Part shown: positions 1-8,531 of the stretch, piece after piece | Layout of the letters: each line of letters opens with the position of its first letter | Numbering within the stretch: the first letter of the stretch is position 1 | Assembly: GCA_964469815.1 (NCBI GenBank) | Contig: CAYXZC010000001.1 | Coordinates: 1 to 64,000, forward strand | Reading direction: 5' to 3' | Source: MGBC163016 sp964469815 | GTDB lineage: Bacteria > Actinomycetota > Coriobacteriia > Coriobacteriales > Eggerthellaceae | DNA length: 64,000 nucleotides | Translations under genes and position numbers: made by a program | Notes under the pieces: generated by a model | The model's input: only the letters and a program-made list of their open reading frames with translations | Databases searched by the model: none | What the model was told of the DNA's origin: nothing

Positions 1-203
1 ATGGTTTTACCTTCGCCTCATCGGTTTAAGGTATTCAGTTAGTGGCATAGCTTAGAACTATTCTTTGGTAAATTCAACGAAATGAGAGCAAACGGGTTCA
101 TGATGCTTTCATGAATGGATTCGTGGATGGGTTCATGGATTGAATGCAAGCTGCCTTCATTCCGATCTTCAACCTACAGAAGGTTTTCGTTTAGAATAAT
201 GCT

Positions 204-893
204 ATGAGCAACAAACACCATATTCCACAACACGCACGTCCGGAAGATTCGTTCCAACCATCTTCGGGAACTTGGCGCATCCCCATCGGCATCATCGGCT
301 TGATCGCCTTTTTCGCGCTCACCGCTTGCATCATGATGGATCTGCCCTTCGTCGCGCGCTTCGATTCGATCATCCAATCGATCGTCTTCCCTCTTCGAGC
401 CGAAGCCGCAACGCCCGTGTTCGCATTCATTACCGATATGTCCGACACGCTGGTGTCCGTAGCGATCGCGGCAGCCTTCACGGTGTATCTTCTCATCCGC
501 ATAGGCAAGCGCGAAGCCGCCACTTACTTATCTTGCATTGTGGTGGGAGAGGCCATCATCGCTGGGGTGAAGTTCCTGGTCGATCGGCCGCGCCCTATCG
601 GGATGAACCTGATCGAATTCCCATCGGATGCCTCGTTTCCCTCCGGACATACTTTCGCTGCTATCGCAATAGTCAGCTTCACACTATTCGTCATCATTCG
701 CACGCATTCTGGCATGCCGAAAGGCGTGAAGGTCGTGTTGGTCGTGATCGCCGTGCTTTGGCCGATATTCATCGCTTTCACGCGCATCTATCTGGGAGCG
801 CATTGGCCGACCGACATTCTGGGAAGCGCGCTCATAGGTGCCATCGGGTACATTCCGCTGGCCACGTATGCTTGGGATCGCCTGGCGGAATAA
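204..893 (+). CDS. PAP2 superfamily membrane phosphatase
   Basis: A 229-residue polytopic membrane protein of the type 2 phosphatidic acid phosphatase family, which removes phosphate from lipid phosphates or undecaprenyl pyrophosphate at the membrane. The three family motifs are all present: K-x6-RP around residues 123-130 (KFLVDRPRP), PSGH at 146-149, and R-x5-H-x3-D around 194-203 (RIYLGAHWPTD). Hydrophobic segments lie near 28-46, 80-100, 150-166 and 175-192. The start is the ATG with a weak AGAAGG upstream. It stands alone, with no operon partner. The first 200 bases of the window hold no recognisable gene. A role in undecaprenyl-phosphate recycling is a family-based inference; the substrate cannot be read from sequence. 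A second, shorter PAP2 protein lies at 22276-22842. Confidence 0.9.
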   Translation: MSNKHHIPQHARPEDSFQPSSGTWRIPIGIIGLIAFFALTACIMMDLPFVARFDSIIQSIVFPLRAEAATPVFAFITDMSDTLVSVAIAAAFTVYLLIRIGKREAATYLSCIVVGEAIIAGVKFLVDRPRPIGMNLIEFPSDASFPSGHTFAAIAIVSFTLFVIIRTHSGMPKGVKVVLVVIAVLWPIFIAFTRIYLGAHWPTDILGSALIGAIGYIPLATYAWDRLAE

Positions 894-1046
894 GTTGTAC
901 GCTCATACGTTAGTACGGATGTGATCCTACACTCGCGAATTTTGCGCTCACCAGTGCCGCGCTCGTGGATTCTGCGCTCGCAAAACCTACCTCAGAAGTG
1001 TCTCCCGTAGACCTACGCTCGATGATGGAAAGCCCTGAATCGATTC

Positions 1047-1691
1047 CTATTGAGGCTTCTTGATGGGATGCCGAATGACGGTCTTCTGCTTTTCCGGAGC
1101 AGTGCGGCGCGGATCGGAAAGATATATCTCGTGATGATGTCGACCGCTTTCTTTTGATGAGGAATCCGCCTCATAGCCTTCGCTGGCGATGAAGGAATCC
1201 AGCCGCTCGATGGTTGCAGGCTCATCATCATAAGGCCCGATATGCATGATCTGAGCACAAGGTCCTTCATCGATGGAGACGAGCTTGGCCTTGCCCGCAT
1301 CCACGTCCTTCTTCCTCGTTGCCTGATCGCAGGCCCATTCGAACACCTCCGGTGTAACGAAATCAGGAAGACGGATGGCGGATATCCAATTGAACAGATC
1401 CTTCCGGGAGAAATCTATCCCATCGATGTCTTCCTGCCACCAGAAGCCTTCGAGCGGAGGAACGACGAAATCAAAGTAATCTTCTATCTTGTGCGATGTC
1501 ATCTTCGACATCTTTATGGTATATGCAACAGCATAGAGAATACCGATGGATTCTTTATAAGCACCCGCTTCTTCATTGGGGTTTCCCTTACCGCGCACGG
1601 TGACATAGGTCATGGGCGGGACATTCACGATCTCAGGTGATCGCTTCGGCAGATAGAGGTTCTTTTGAGCTTTCTTGAAATCAAAAGCCAT
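1047..1691 (-). CDS. GyrI-like small-molecule-binding domain protein
   Basis: A 214-residue cytoplasmic protein of the GyrI-like (SOUL/GyrI fold) family, COG4832 type. The signature start MAFDFKKAQKNLYLPK, the stretch VPPMTYVTVRGKGNPNEE, and the VVPPLEGFWWQ segment near residues 75-85 are typical of this group. Related domains bind or hydrolyse small hydrophobic molecules, but the ligand of this subgroup is not established. I chose the ATG at 1691 because a strong GGAAGGAAG lies just before it; the reading frame stays open further upstream, but that part (to 1880) does not resemble the family. It faces the SDR gene divergently across a 330-base gap that contains an inverted repeat. Confidence 0.85.
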   Translation of the reverse strand: MAFDFKKAQKNLYLPKRSPEIVNVPPMTYVTVRGKGNPNEEAGAYKESIGILYAVAYTIKMSKMTSHKIEDYFDFVVPPLEGFWWQEDIDGIDFSRKDLFNWISAIRLPDFVTPEVFEWACDQATRKKDVDAGKAKLVSIDEGPCAQIMHIGPYDDEPATIERLDSFIASEGYEADSSSKESGRHHHEIYLSDPRRTAPEKQKTVIRHPIKKPQ

Positions 1692-1938
1692 AGATCTTCC
1701 TTCCAATTGCATGGTGATGATCTTTTCAAAAGTATAACGAAAAGGGATCGATCCGCCCCGGCGGTCTTTCGATGCAACAAGATGTTGCGCATCGCCTCTT
1801 GCATCGACACTTTCAACGGTTTTTGCTATCCTCCTCTTTCTGATGATGCTGTTGCCGGCTTTCATCTTCAACGTTTTCATTACAGGTTCAATCCTACGCC
1901 CGAAACCTGATAGACTTTACGCATGTTTCGCCATTTTT

Positions 1939-1969
1939 GATCGAAGCTCGCTTTGGAAGAGCTTCGATC
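1939..1969. promoter_or_regulatory. 11-bp perfect inverted repeat before SDR gene
   Basis: GATCGAAGCTC at 1939-1949 is repeated in inverse orientation at 1959-1969 around a 9-base loop. A T-run precedes it on the plus strand rather than following it, so it does not fit an intrinsic terminator on either strand. Its position 53 bases before the SDR start, in a divergent intergenic region, is compatible with an operator. No regulator gene is adjacent, so the role is inference. Confidence 0.35.
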
Positions 1970-2021
1970 TAGGCCAAACTGTTCGATGATAAAATCGCCA
2001 AAACACAGAAAAGAGGATCGA

Positions 2022-2774
2022 ATGGGTATCGTTGAAGGAAAGGTCGCCATCGTCACAGGCGGTACGCGCGGAATCGGTTACACCATCGTCAAGGAATTCC
2101 TTAAGAACGGAGCAAAGGTCGCACTTGCGGGATCGCGCGAGGAGACCGTGAATGAAGCCATCGCAAAGCTGGCGGAAGAAGGCTTCACCGACAATGTTAT
2201 GGGCATCTCGCCATCGCTTACCGATCCGGATGCTGTGAAAGCTGCATTCGATTCAGTGGTGAAGAGATTCGGCAAGCTTGATATCCTTTGCAATAACGCC
2301 GGCGTAAGCTCGCGCACGGCACTGCTGGATTACTCCCTTGAAGAATTCCAAAAGGTGATGGATCTAAATCTGACTGCCGTGTTCGTTTGCACTCAGGCTG
2401 CAGCGCGCATCATGGTCGATCAGGGAGAAGGTGGATCGATCATCAACACCAGCTCCATGGTGGGCAAATACGGTCAACCCTCGGGAAGCGCATATCCTAC
2501 TTCCAAGTTCGCCGTGAACGGATTCACGCTTTCGACCGCACGCGAACTGGCTAAGCATCGCATTCGCGTGAACGCTGTAGCACCGGGCGTCATCCATACC
2601 GATATGGTCGATTCTCTGCCGGAATCCATCATCAAGCCGTTGATCGAATCCATTCCGCTCGGTCGCATGGGCGAGCCTGACGATATCGCAAACGCGTATC
2701 TGTTCCTAGCGTCAGATATGGCCGACTATATCTCAGGAGCCATCATCCCCGTTGATGGGCTTTCCCGTCCGTAG
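2022..2774 (+). CDS. Short-chain dehydrogenase/reductase (classical SDR)
   Basis: A 250-residue classical SDR: an NAD(P)-dependent oxidoreductase acting on a keto or hydroxy group. It shows the cofactor motif TGGTRGIGY (about residues 12-20), NNAG near 90, and the catalytic Ser-Tyr-x3-Lys arrangement (SSMVGKY then SAYPTSK). The C-terminal pattern LGRMGEPDDIA...YISG is typical of FabG-like and hydroxysteroid-dehydrogenase-like members. The start is ATG 2022 with AGAGGA upstream; an earlier in-frame ATG at 1953 lies inside the inverted repeat region and lacks a ribosome site. It is a single-gene unit. Gut coriobacteria use SDRs of this type on bile acids and steroids, but sequence alone cannot separate that from 3-oxoacyl-ACP reduction, so the substrate is open. 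Confidence 0.9.
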   Translation: MGIVEGKVAIVTGGTRGIGYTIVKEFLKNGAKVALAGSREETVNEAIAKLAEEGFTDNVMGISPSLTDPDAVKAAFDSVVKRFGKLDILCNNAGVSSRTALLDYSLEEFQKVMDLNLTAVFVCTQAAARIMVDQGEGGSIINTSSMVGKYGQPSGSAYPTSKFAVNGFTLSTARELAKHRIRVNAVAPGVIHTDMVDSLPESIIKPLIESIPLGRMGEPDDIANAYLFLASDMADYISGAIIPVDGLSRP

Positions 2775-2812
2775 CGTAGAGAGCGATCCAATTCGCCCAC
2801 TGCCCGAATACC

Positions 2813-2863
2813 GTATAGAGAACGATCGCGATCGCCCTCATGTGGCAGGATGAATCCTGCCAC
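2813..2863. repeat. Two adjacent palindromic repeats (REP-like)
   Basis: The first element, 2813-2841, is an imperfect palindrome centred on CGATCGCGATCG and ending CCCTCAT; it is closely matched by the element at 12125-12153. The second, 2842-2863, is an almost perfect hairpin with arms GTGGCAGGAT and ATCCTGCCAC, followed by TACG like several other elements in the window (4965, 44054, 44109, 51811). Both lie in the 240 bases after the SDR gene. They belong to a dispersed family of short palindromes whose core sequence varies. Confidence 0.7.
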
Positions 2864-3014
2864 TACGCACTATTCGGATGTGCATGACAAGCTATACGTC
2901 CACTTGTTACACAATTCAACTCAAGCCAAGGGTGATATCATCAAGCAGACTTCGGTCAACTTTAGGATCAAGACCGGACTTTGCCCACATCATCCAACAC
3001 AGGAGGCCGCAATC

Positions 3015-3153
3015 ATGGATGCTTCGCATGAATGATCCGAAAAGAGTACGCGCAGTTTCCCCAACAAGCATTTCCACGCCAGGCACTTCCGATGAAACCT
3101 CCATCCTGCTCATTAGCGACATGGCAGGATATGGCAAAGTGGCTCTATCTTAA
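3015..3153 (+). pseudogene. N-terminal relic of a pyridoxamine kinase-like gene
   Basis: The frame read from 3028 ends in ILLISDMAGYGKVALS followed by a stop at 3151-3153. That peptide resembles the beginning of PfkB-like pyridoxal/pyridoxamine kinases (a substrate-loop start such as LLINDLSGYGKV). A good AGGAGG at 3001-3006 precedes an ATG at 3015, but that frame stops after six codons (MDASHE), so a frameshift separates the natural start from the recognisable part, and the remaining ~240 residues of the enzyme are absent. I interpret this as a decayed gene start left after deletion. The assignment rests on about 15 residues, so it is tentative. Confidence 0.4.
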
Positions 3154-3199
3154 CCGCATCTCTATCCGACAAACACGAAAGCGATCTTTCCCTTTGTCA

Positions 3200-3205
3200 T
3201 ATAAT
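3200..3205 (+). promoter_or_regulatory. Candidate -10 element for cysteine synthase
   Basis: A perfect TATAAT lies 50 bases before the TTG start of the cysteine synthase gene. No good -35 hexamer is seen 16-18 bases upstream, so this is a weak call based on the -10 box and position alone. Confidence 0.3.
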
Positions 3206-3254
3206 TCGAACTACTCATTGAAAACTCGAACGAACGATAACTCAAGGGGAAAAA

Positions 3255-4181
3255 TTGATCTACAACAATGTGCTCGAGGCCTTAGGGCATACTCCACTTG
3301 TACGCCTGCAGCGCTTGGTCGAATCGGATATGGCACAGATCCTAGTGAAATACGAGGGTGTGAACATAGGCGGATCCGTGAAGACACGCACTGCTGCCAT
3401 GATGATCGAGGAGGCAGAGGCTCGCGGAGACATCGGCCCTGGAAGCATCATCGTGGAACCTACCAGCGGAAACCAAGGCATCGGGCTTGCTTTGGTTTGT
3501 GCCGTGAAAGGCTATGAGGCGCGGATCATCATGCCGGATTCGGTTTCCGTGGAGCGTCGACTTTTGGTCGAACACTATGGCGCAAAAACGGTCATTGTCC
3601 ACGATGAGGGCGATATCGGCAAAGCGATCGATGAGTGCATTCAGATCGCGAACGAGATGGCCGCTGATGATCCACGCGTGTACGTGCCGCAGCAATTCGA
3701 GAACATCGACAACTTACGGGCGCATCGCAACCACACTGCACTCGAGATAGCAGAGGATGCGGGATGCCATATACACGGCTTTGTGAGTGGGATCGGCACA
3801 GGTGGCACGATATCGGGATTAGGTCAAACACTCAAGCGACTCTACCCTGATATAGAGATATGGGCCGTAGAGCCCGAAAACGCCGCCATCCTATCCGGTG
3901 GTGGCATCGGCAGCCATTTGCAGATGGGCATCGGCGATGGGCTTATCCCTGCCATCTTGGATCAGAACATATATGATGATATCTGCGTGATCAGCGATGA
4001 GGAGGCTCTGCGAACAGCAAGCGAACTTGCACGCGAAGAAGGGCTGATGTGCGGGGTGTCATCCGGTACCAATGTAGCAGCTGCCAAGCGCCTTGCCAAG
4101 AAGCTCGGAGCGGGCAAGACCGTGGTCACTGTGCTGCCCGACACAGGCGAACGCTACTTCTCCACCCCGCTGTTCCAATAG
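3255..4181 (+). CDS. cysK: Cysteine synthase (O-acetylserine sulfhydrylase), PLP-dependent
   Basis: A 308-residue fold-type II PLP enzyme that makes cysteine from O-acetylserine and sulfide. It starts with the typical MIYNNVLEALGHTPLVRL. The PLP lysine is K43 in GGSVKTR (most family members have SVKDR), the phosphate and substrate loop is PTSGNQG at 69-75 (the common form is TSGNTG), and GIGTGGT supplies the PLP phosphate-binding glycines. The C-terminal PDTGERYFSTPLF is standard. The start is a TTG preceded by AAGGGG at 3244-3249; no ATG start fits. The SVKTR/TSGNQG combination marks a less common subfamily, so a related beta-replacement activity is possible. No cysE is adjacent; the next gene (DUF554) follows after 42 bases and may be co-transcribed. 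Confidence 0.88.
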   Translation: MIYNNVLEALGHTPLVRLQRLVESDMAQILVKYEGVNIGGSVKTRTAAMMIEEAEARGDIGPGSIIVEPTSGNQGIGLALVCAVKGYEARIIMPDSVSVERRLLVEHYGAKTVIVHDEGDIGKAIDECIQIANEMAADDPRVYVPQQFENIDNLRAHRNHTALEIAEDAGCHIHGFVSGIGTGGTISGLGQTLKRLYPDIEIWAVEPENAAILSGGGIGSHLQMGIGDGLIPAILDQNIYDDICVISDEEALRTASELAREEGLMCGVSSGTNVAAAKRLAKKLGAGKTVVTVLPDTGERYFSTPLFQ

Positions 4182-4223
4182 AGAACCGAGCAAGAAAACG
4201 CCGTCGCACGAAAAGGAGGGTTG

Positions 4224-4934
4224 ATGATAGGCACCATCGCGAATACCTTGGCCATCATAGTCGGAAGCGCCATCGGCAGCGTAGCCAAGCGTGGTCTGGG
4301 CGAGAGATATCAGGAAGTGCTGTTCTTGGCGATGGGTCTGGCAGCAGTCGGCATCGGCATCAATGCCATAGTCACAGGTATGGCCGACAGCATCTATCCG
4401 GTGCTCTTCATCGCAAGCCTCGCTATCGGAGGCGTTATCGGCACCGGACTCGATCTTGCCGGACGCTTCGATCGATTCGTGTCCAAACGCTCAAAAGGCG
4501 AAGGCGAGAACAATCTATCACAAGGGCTCTCAACCGCCATCATGCTCTTCTGTTTCGGCGCGCTTTCCATACTTGGACCTATCAATAGCGCGCTCAATGG
4601 CGATGAGACATACCTATTCACGAATGCGATGCTCGATTTCGTAACATCCATGGTGCTGGCATCATCCTTTGGATTCGGAATAGCGTTCGCCGCTATCGTT
4701 CTTTTCTGCTGGCAAGGATCCATCTTCCTGCTCGCGAATCAGCTGGCTCCGCTCCTAACTTCCGAGTTGATGTCCGAGATAACCATCGTCGGCGGGTTTT
4801 TGGTTCTGGCATCCGGCCTTAGCATCCTTAAGGTGAAAGAGATCCCCGTGATGAACCTTCTTCCTTCGATCTTCGTGCCACCGATCTGGTTCGGGATCAT
4901 CGCGCTCGTGCAGTCAACGGGGCTTATAGCCTAG
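4224..4934 (+). CDS. DUF554 family membrane protein
   Basis: A 236-residue polytopic membrane protein matching the DUF554 (YdfK/YqgA) family: MIGTIANTLAIIVGSAIGS at the N terminus, an alternating glycine-rich hydrophobic pattern, and the segment STAIMLFCFGALSILGPINSAL around 95-117. About seven membrane segments are visible. The physiological function of the family is not established; transport has been proposed. AAGGAGG at 4213-4219 sits before both a TTG (4221) and the ATG at 4224; the ATG gives better spacing. It follows cysteine synthase closely on the same strand. Confidence 0.85.
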   Translation: MIGTIANTLAIIVGSAIGSVAKRGLGERYQEVLFLAMGLAAVGIGINAIVTGMADSIYPVLFIASLAIGGVIGTGLDLAGRFDRFVSKRSKGEGENNLSQGLSTAIMLFCFGALSILGPINSALNGDETYLFTNAMLDFVTSMVLASSFGFGIAFAAIVLFCWQGSIFLLANQLAPLLTSELMSEITIVGGFLVLASGLSILKVKEIPVMNLLPSIFVPPIWFGIIALVQSTGLIA

Positions 4935-4964
4935 TCTTTTGAGCAAAGCGATCCGGGCTGCATG

Positions 4965-4982
4965 GCAGACCTTAAGGTCTGC
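4965..4982. repeat. Perfect 18-bp palindrome
   Basis: GCAGACCTTAAGGTCTGC is a perfect palindrome, followed by GCTACGAA. The CTACG tail recurs after other palindromes in the window, so this is probably another member of the dispersed family. It lies 31 bases past the DUF554 stop on the plus strand but lacks a following T-run. Confidence 0.5.
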
Positions 4983-5126
4983 GCTACGAAGGATTCCTGA
5001 ATACTTTCGAGATCTTGCCATCTGGATCGTCCTCCCCCTGTCATGATTGACGAAGACATGCACGAATCGATGTCGGATGCCTTGAAATGGAGCTGAGACA
5101 CCGTCTTACGATGATCGCCACTTTCT

Positions 5127-5241
5127 GATTATGGTATTTTCTACTTTTCGATTGTGGTGCTTTCTATTTTAGGATCATGGTATTCACTACTTTAAGATTA
5201 TGGTAATATCTATTTTAAGATTGTGGTAAACACTATCATTG
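5127..5241. repeat. Five tandem 23-bp repeats upstream of DUF4143 ATPase
   Basis: Five consecutive 23-base units begin at 5127, 5150, 5173, 5196 and 5219. Each starts GAT(T/C)(A/G)TGGT and continues with a (T/A)-rich part containing CTA(C/T)TTT or a variant. Copies differ at several positions, so they are degenerate but exactly phased. The array ends 52 bases before the ATPase start at 5294. It resembles an operator or iteron array rather than a coding repeat. The preceding 190 bases (4935-5126) contain one palindrome and nothing else I recognise. Confidence 0.85.
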
Positions 5242-5293
5242 ATCCCGTGTGGCTTCATTCCGACAGAACGACGGCGATATATCTGGAGATAAA

Positions 5294-6463
5294 ATGTCTC
5301 AATTCATACCAAGAATGCTACAGAAACAACTTATGAAAGATGCGACATGGTTTCCGATAGTTTCAATATCAGGACCCAGACAAAGCGGCAAATCAACACT
5401 GGTAAGACATGCCTTTCCGGAATATCCCTATGTGAATTTAGAGGATCCCCAATTAAGAGCAGCAGCGATTGAGGATCCCGTTGGCTTCATCCGAAACCGA
5501 CCCACCCCATTGATAATCGATGAAGCGCAATATGCCCCTGATCTGTTCTCGATGATCCAAGTAACATCCGACGAAAAGGGGGCAACAGGCCAATACATTC
5601 TTACAGGTTCGCAAAACTTCTTGATGATGCACAATATCGGACAATCCCTTGCCGGTCGAGTGGGAATATTGAAACTCCTGCCACTTTCTTTTAAAGAACT
5701 CAAAGAATCGGATGCATGCAGCATCGATTTGTTGGAATTCATGCTCAAGGGTGGCTATCCGAGGTTATACGACTCGGATATTCCTCCTGCAGTCTATTAT
5801 TCAAACTACATGGATACCTACATAGAAAGAGACGTAACGGGGGTCTTGAACATAAGGAATCATTCGGCCTTTCGTATGATGATAGAACTTTGTGCACAAA
5901 ATGTCGGAAATCTTTTGAACACAACGTCATTATCAAGATCCATCGGGGCATCTAGTCCAACCATCAAATCCTGGCTTTCCGTCCTTGAGTCTAGTTACGT
6001 TACGTTCATGCTAAAGCCATACCACGCTAATATTAAGAAACGGCTGACCAAAACCCCTAAGATCTTCTTTTACGACACAGGGCTTTTGTGTCACCTTCTT
6101 CATATAGAATCGAAAAACCAACTGGTAAACCATCCACTATTCGGCGCGATATTCGAGAACCTGATCGTTTCAGAAACCCTGAAAAAGCATTTCAATAGCG
6201 GCGAGGATCCAAAGCTTTACTTCTACCGCGATGACAGCAAAAGAGAGATCGATCTTTTGGATCTCACCCGCTATGATGATGCGATGGCGATCGAGATCAA
6301 ATCATCACAGACCTATCATTCCAGATACGCTAAACAGCTAAATGATGTATGCGACGAAATATCCATACCCCCAGCAAATCGTTACGTGGTCTGCCGCGCT
6401 GAGTCAAGTTATAAGGCCAAAGATTCCAATGTGGTGACGGCAGAGGATTGGCTGGAAAGATAG
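5294..6463 (+). CDS. AAA_14/DUF4143 ATP-binding protein (first copy)
   Basis: A 389-residue protein of the widespread AAA_14 + DUF4143 architecture. It has Walker A GPRQSGKST (27-35), Walker B IIDEAQ (74-79), a sensor-like TGSQNF, then a winged-helix/DUF4143 half. The C terminus carries a nuclease-fold-like pattern: E-x2-L..REIDLL...AIEIKSS near residues 315-345, reminiscent of PD-(D/E)xK enzymes. The function of the family is unknown. ATG 5294 is chosen for the GGAGAT just upstream. It is preceded by a five-copy 23-bp repeat array and stands alone. A second homologue lies at 18902 and a relic at 18018. Base composition is more AT-rich than its neighbours, consistent with transfer. Confidence 0.85.
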   Translation: MSQFIPRMLQKQLMKDATWFPIVSISGPRQSGKSTLVRHAFPEYPYVNLEDPQLRAAAIEDPVGFIRNRPTPLIIDEAQYAPDLFSMIQVTSDEKGATGQYILTGSQNFLMMHNIGQSLAGRVGILKLLPLSFKELKESDACSIDLLEFMLKGGYPRLYDSDIPPAVYYSNYMDTYIERDVTGVLNIRNHSAFRMMIELCAQNVGNLLNTTSLSRSIGASSPTIKSWLSVLESSYVTFMLKPYHANIKKRLTKTPKIFFYDTGLLCHLLHIESKNQLVNHPLFGAIFENLIVSETLKKHFNSGEDPKLYFYRDDSKREIDLLDLTRYDDAMAIEIKSSQTYHSRYAKQLNDVCDEISIPPANRYVVCRAESSYKAKDSNVVTAEDWLER

Positions 6464-6603
6464 CCTTTTGCTGATGATATAGGTTTCTTCTATGGAACGA
6501 ATAAGGTCATAGACCATGAGCATTACTATTAAAATTATTTAATTCCATTAGCATTTTTCCAAAAGTATTAGCCTATCTTTAACTCTAAAAAGTGGCGCAG
6601 CTG

Positions 6604-7536
6604 CTACGATTTTCCGATGACGAAGTTTCCACTCATCATGTTCATGGATATCTTTGTGGCAGCGTCATCCGCGGCGAGAGCATCGATTCCTTCACCATCT
6701 GCTTTGCTATAGAAGACATTGCCGTTGGAGAAAAGCTCGTAGTCGCTGGAGAAATTCCCCGACATCTTGTCCAAAGCCACCGAGAATCCAGGCTTTGGCA
6801 ACATGAGCTTCATTTCTCCCGATGCAAGGGAAAGTGCCGCCGACCTAGGATCATTCAACTTCAGATCGAAGACAGCTGAACCTGATGCCTGATCGGAATT
6901 GAGCGCTCCATGGATCTCACCTTCATACACCACTGCCCCGCTTGCCAGATTCAAAGTGAAATTCTCCGCATCGAAGTTCGCGAATCGAACATTCCCGGAG
7001 GCCTGATCCAGCACGAAACGCTTGCAACCCAACCCATCGAGCTTGTATTCGCCCGATGCCGCATCGAGCTCGATGCTATCGAACTTATCGGCTCTGCTCT
7101 TCGGTACGAGAACCGTAAGATCCTTGCTCGAAAAACTGAGTTGCGAGCAGCCGAGAAGCCCCTGGACGTTACCATAATCGATCTCGAGCTTGCCATTAGT
7201 CTGGCGCCAACGGAGAGGAGGTTTGGCCGAATCGCTCTCTTGGATGATGATATTGCCGCGAGTCTCGCTATCGCCCACAACCTTCACATCGACTTTGCCC
7301 GCAAGCCAGGATATCGCCAGATCATTCACATCTGATGCACCGATCTCGAACGAACCGGTGGCAACCGTCGAGTCATTCATCCAAGACCCTTTATAGTTAT
7401 CCCAAGGACTTCGCCACGAATCCGCGAAATTGCGAACGCATCCGAAACCGCCTACGAGTGTGCCGCATATCGTCAGGCATAGCAAACACACAAGTACGAT
7501 CTTCATGTATGAGCTTTTGGTCAAGCGGGTCATCAT
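6604..7536 (-). CDS. DUF4097-type beta-strand repeat membrane protein
   Basis: A 310-residue protein with one N-terminal membrane segment (about residues 11-30) and an extracytoplasmic region made of repeated LASG/QASG-type beta strands (DLASGEYKLDGL, LDQASGNVRF, LNLASGAVVY and so on), the hallmark of DUF4097 adhesin-like domains. Its ATG overlaps the TGA of the XRE gene by four bases (ATGA), so it is translationally coupled to that regulator. XRE-DUF4097 pairs are common in Gram-positive bacteria and are thought to sense or respond to envelope stress; no enzyme motif is visible. The 140 bases downstream contain nothing recognisable. Confidence 0.8.
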   Translation of the reverse strand: MMTRLTKSSYMKIVLVCLLCLTICGTLVGGFGCVRNFADSWRSPWDNYKGSWMNDSTVATGSFEIGASDVNDLAISWLAGKVDVKVVGDSETRGNIIIQESDSAKPPLRWRQTNGKLEIDYGNVQGLLGCSQLSFSSKDLTVLVPKSRADKFDSIELDAASGEYKLDGLGCKRFVLDQASGNVRFANFDAENFTLNLASGAVVYEGEIHGALNSDQASGSAVFDLKLNDPRSAALSLASGEMKLMLPKPGFSVALDKMSGNFSSDYELFSNGNVFYSKADGEGIDALAADDAATKISMNMMSGNFVIGKS

Positions 7537-8396
7537 CGCACCTCCTTCGCCTCGGCTGCGCAGGGTGGAACGACAGGTTGCTGCGCCGTGTTGTCGAGTT
7601 CATACCCATGCTCAGCAAGGAAGTCGGGATCGCGCTCGATAATGCGGGCTATCCAATAGTAGAAAGGGATGGTGAGGAAAAGCCAAACGTATTCCCATAG
7701 TGAGAAGACCAGCGCCAACACAAGGAATATGACCGTGACGAGCAAAGGATAAGGAAAGCTGCGAAGCTTGCATCGTGGGGCTGTTTGAGCTGGCGGCCGC
7801 ATAAAGATATGCCCGTGCGCGGAAACCTGTTTGACATCAGGCGCAGGAGGGGTAACCGCTGAGATCGACGCAGTTGTCGGATTCGCAGAAGATGTGAGCA
7901 CAACCTGATCCACCCCATCGGTGGCAAGCCTCTCTGCTTCTGCATTGGTCGCATCATCCACCCAAGGCTCATCGTCGATCTCAATGTTCTCGACCACGGC
8001 ATCATCGGTGGTTTCTCCGACAAGCTCGGCCGCTGCTTCATCGGAAGATTCCCCAATAAGCTCACCTGCGACCTCGGTATCCTCTTCCGCAGCATCAACA
8101 ACATCATCAACGATTCCATCCGCTGCATCGTCTGCAGCATCATGCGCGATCGCTGCTACCTTATCCGCAGCCTCGTCTTCAACATCGTCTTCGACTGCAG
8201 GCCGGATCAGCTCGTCTATCGTCATGCCGTAAAGGTCTGCCAAGGCAATAAGGTTTCCCATATCAGGCGCAGATTCAGAGCGCTCCCATTTCGATATCGC
8301 CTGCCTTGACAGGCCAAGCTTGGCCGCAAGCGACTCCTGACTGAATCCATGTTTTCGCCTGAGTTCATATAATCTCTGAGCGATCTCGATGTTCAT
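7533..8396 (-). CDS. XRE-family regulator with acidic linker and membrane C terminus
   Basis: A 287-residue protein. Residues 5-60 form an XRE helix-turn-helix (GFSQESLAAKLGLSRQAISKWE). A long Ala/Asp/Glu/Val-rich linker follows (about 70-180), then a basic stretch and two hydrophobic segments near 220-255 (LLVTVIFLVLALVFSLWEY and a WLFLTIPFYYWIA helix), so the repressor is predicted to be tethered to the membrane. The family logic is membrane-linked control of its own operon; the partner DUF4097 protein overlaps it by four bases. I chose ATG 8396 (MNIEIAQRLYELR) with GGAAAGG upstream. The acidic linker is unusually long and low in complexity. Confidence 0.85.
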   Translation of the reverse strand: MNIEIAQRLYELRRKHGFSQESLAAKLGLSRQAISKWERSESAPDMGNLIALADLYGMTIDELIRPAVEDDVEDEAADKVAAIAHDAADDAADGIVDDVVDAAEEDTEVAGELIGESSDEAAAELVGETTDDAVVENIEIDDEPWVDDATNAEAERLATDGVDQVVLTSSANPTTASISAVTPPAPDVKQVSAHGHIFMRPPAQTAPRCKLRSFPYPLLVTVIFLVLALVFSLWEYVWLFLTIPFYYWIARIIERDPDFLAEHGYELDNTAQQPVVPPCAAEAKEVR

Positions 8397-8516
8397 TGAG
8401 CTGCCTTTCCGTCTTCCGTTCTCCGGCATCGAATCGCTCCTTACGATATTTGAATCATATGCAGTTGCACTAGCACCTTATATAGTCAATTTTACATTTT
8501 CTCCGATTTCAAAGAC

Positions 8517-8531
8517 GCAACCTAAGGTTGC
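8517..8531. promoter_or_regulatory. Inverted repeat upstream of XRE gene
   Basis: GCAACCT and AGGTTGC flank a single base, 120 bases before the XRE regulator start. A 15-base palindrome at this position could be the regulator's own operator. This is inference from location; no second copy was found by eye. The rest of the 285-base gap shows nothing else clear. Confidence 0.3.

Noticed and set aside
1692..1880. Longer start for the GyrI-like gene
   Set aside because: The extra 63 residues are basic and unrelated to the family, and the internal ATG at 1691 has GGAAGGAAG before it.
5127..5241. The phased 23-bp repeats considered as a CRISPR array
   Set aside because: Units are directly adjacent with no spacers, are degenerate, and no cas genes are present in the window.
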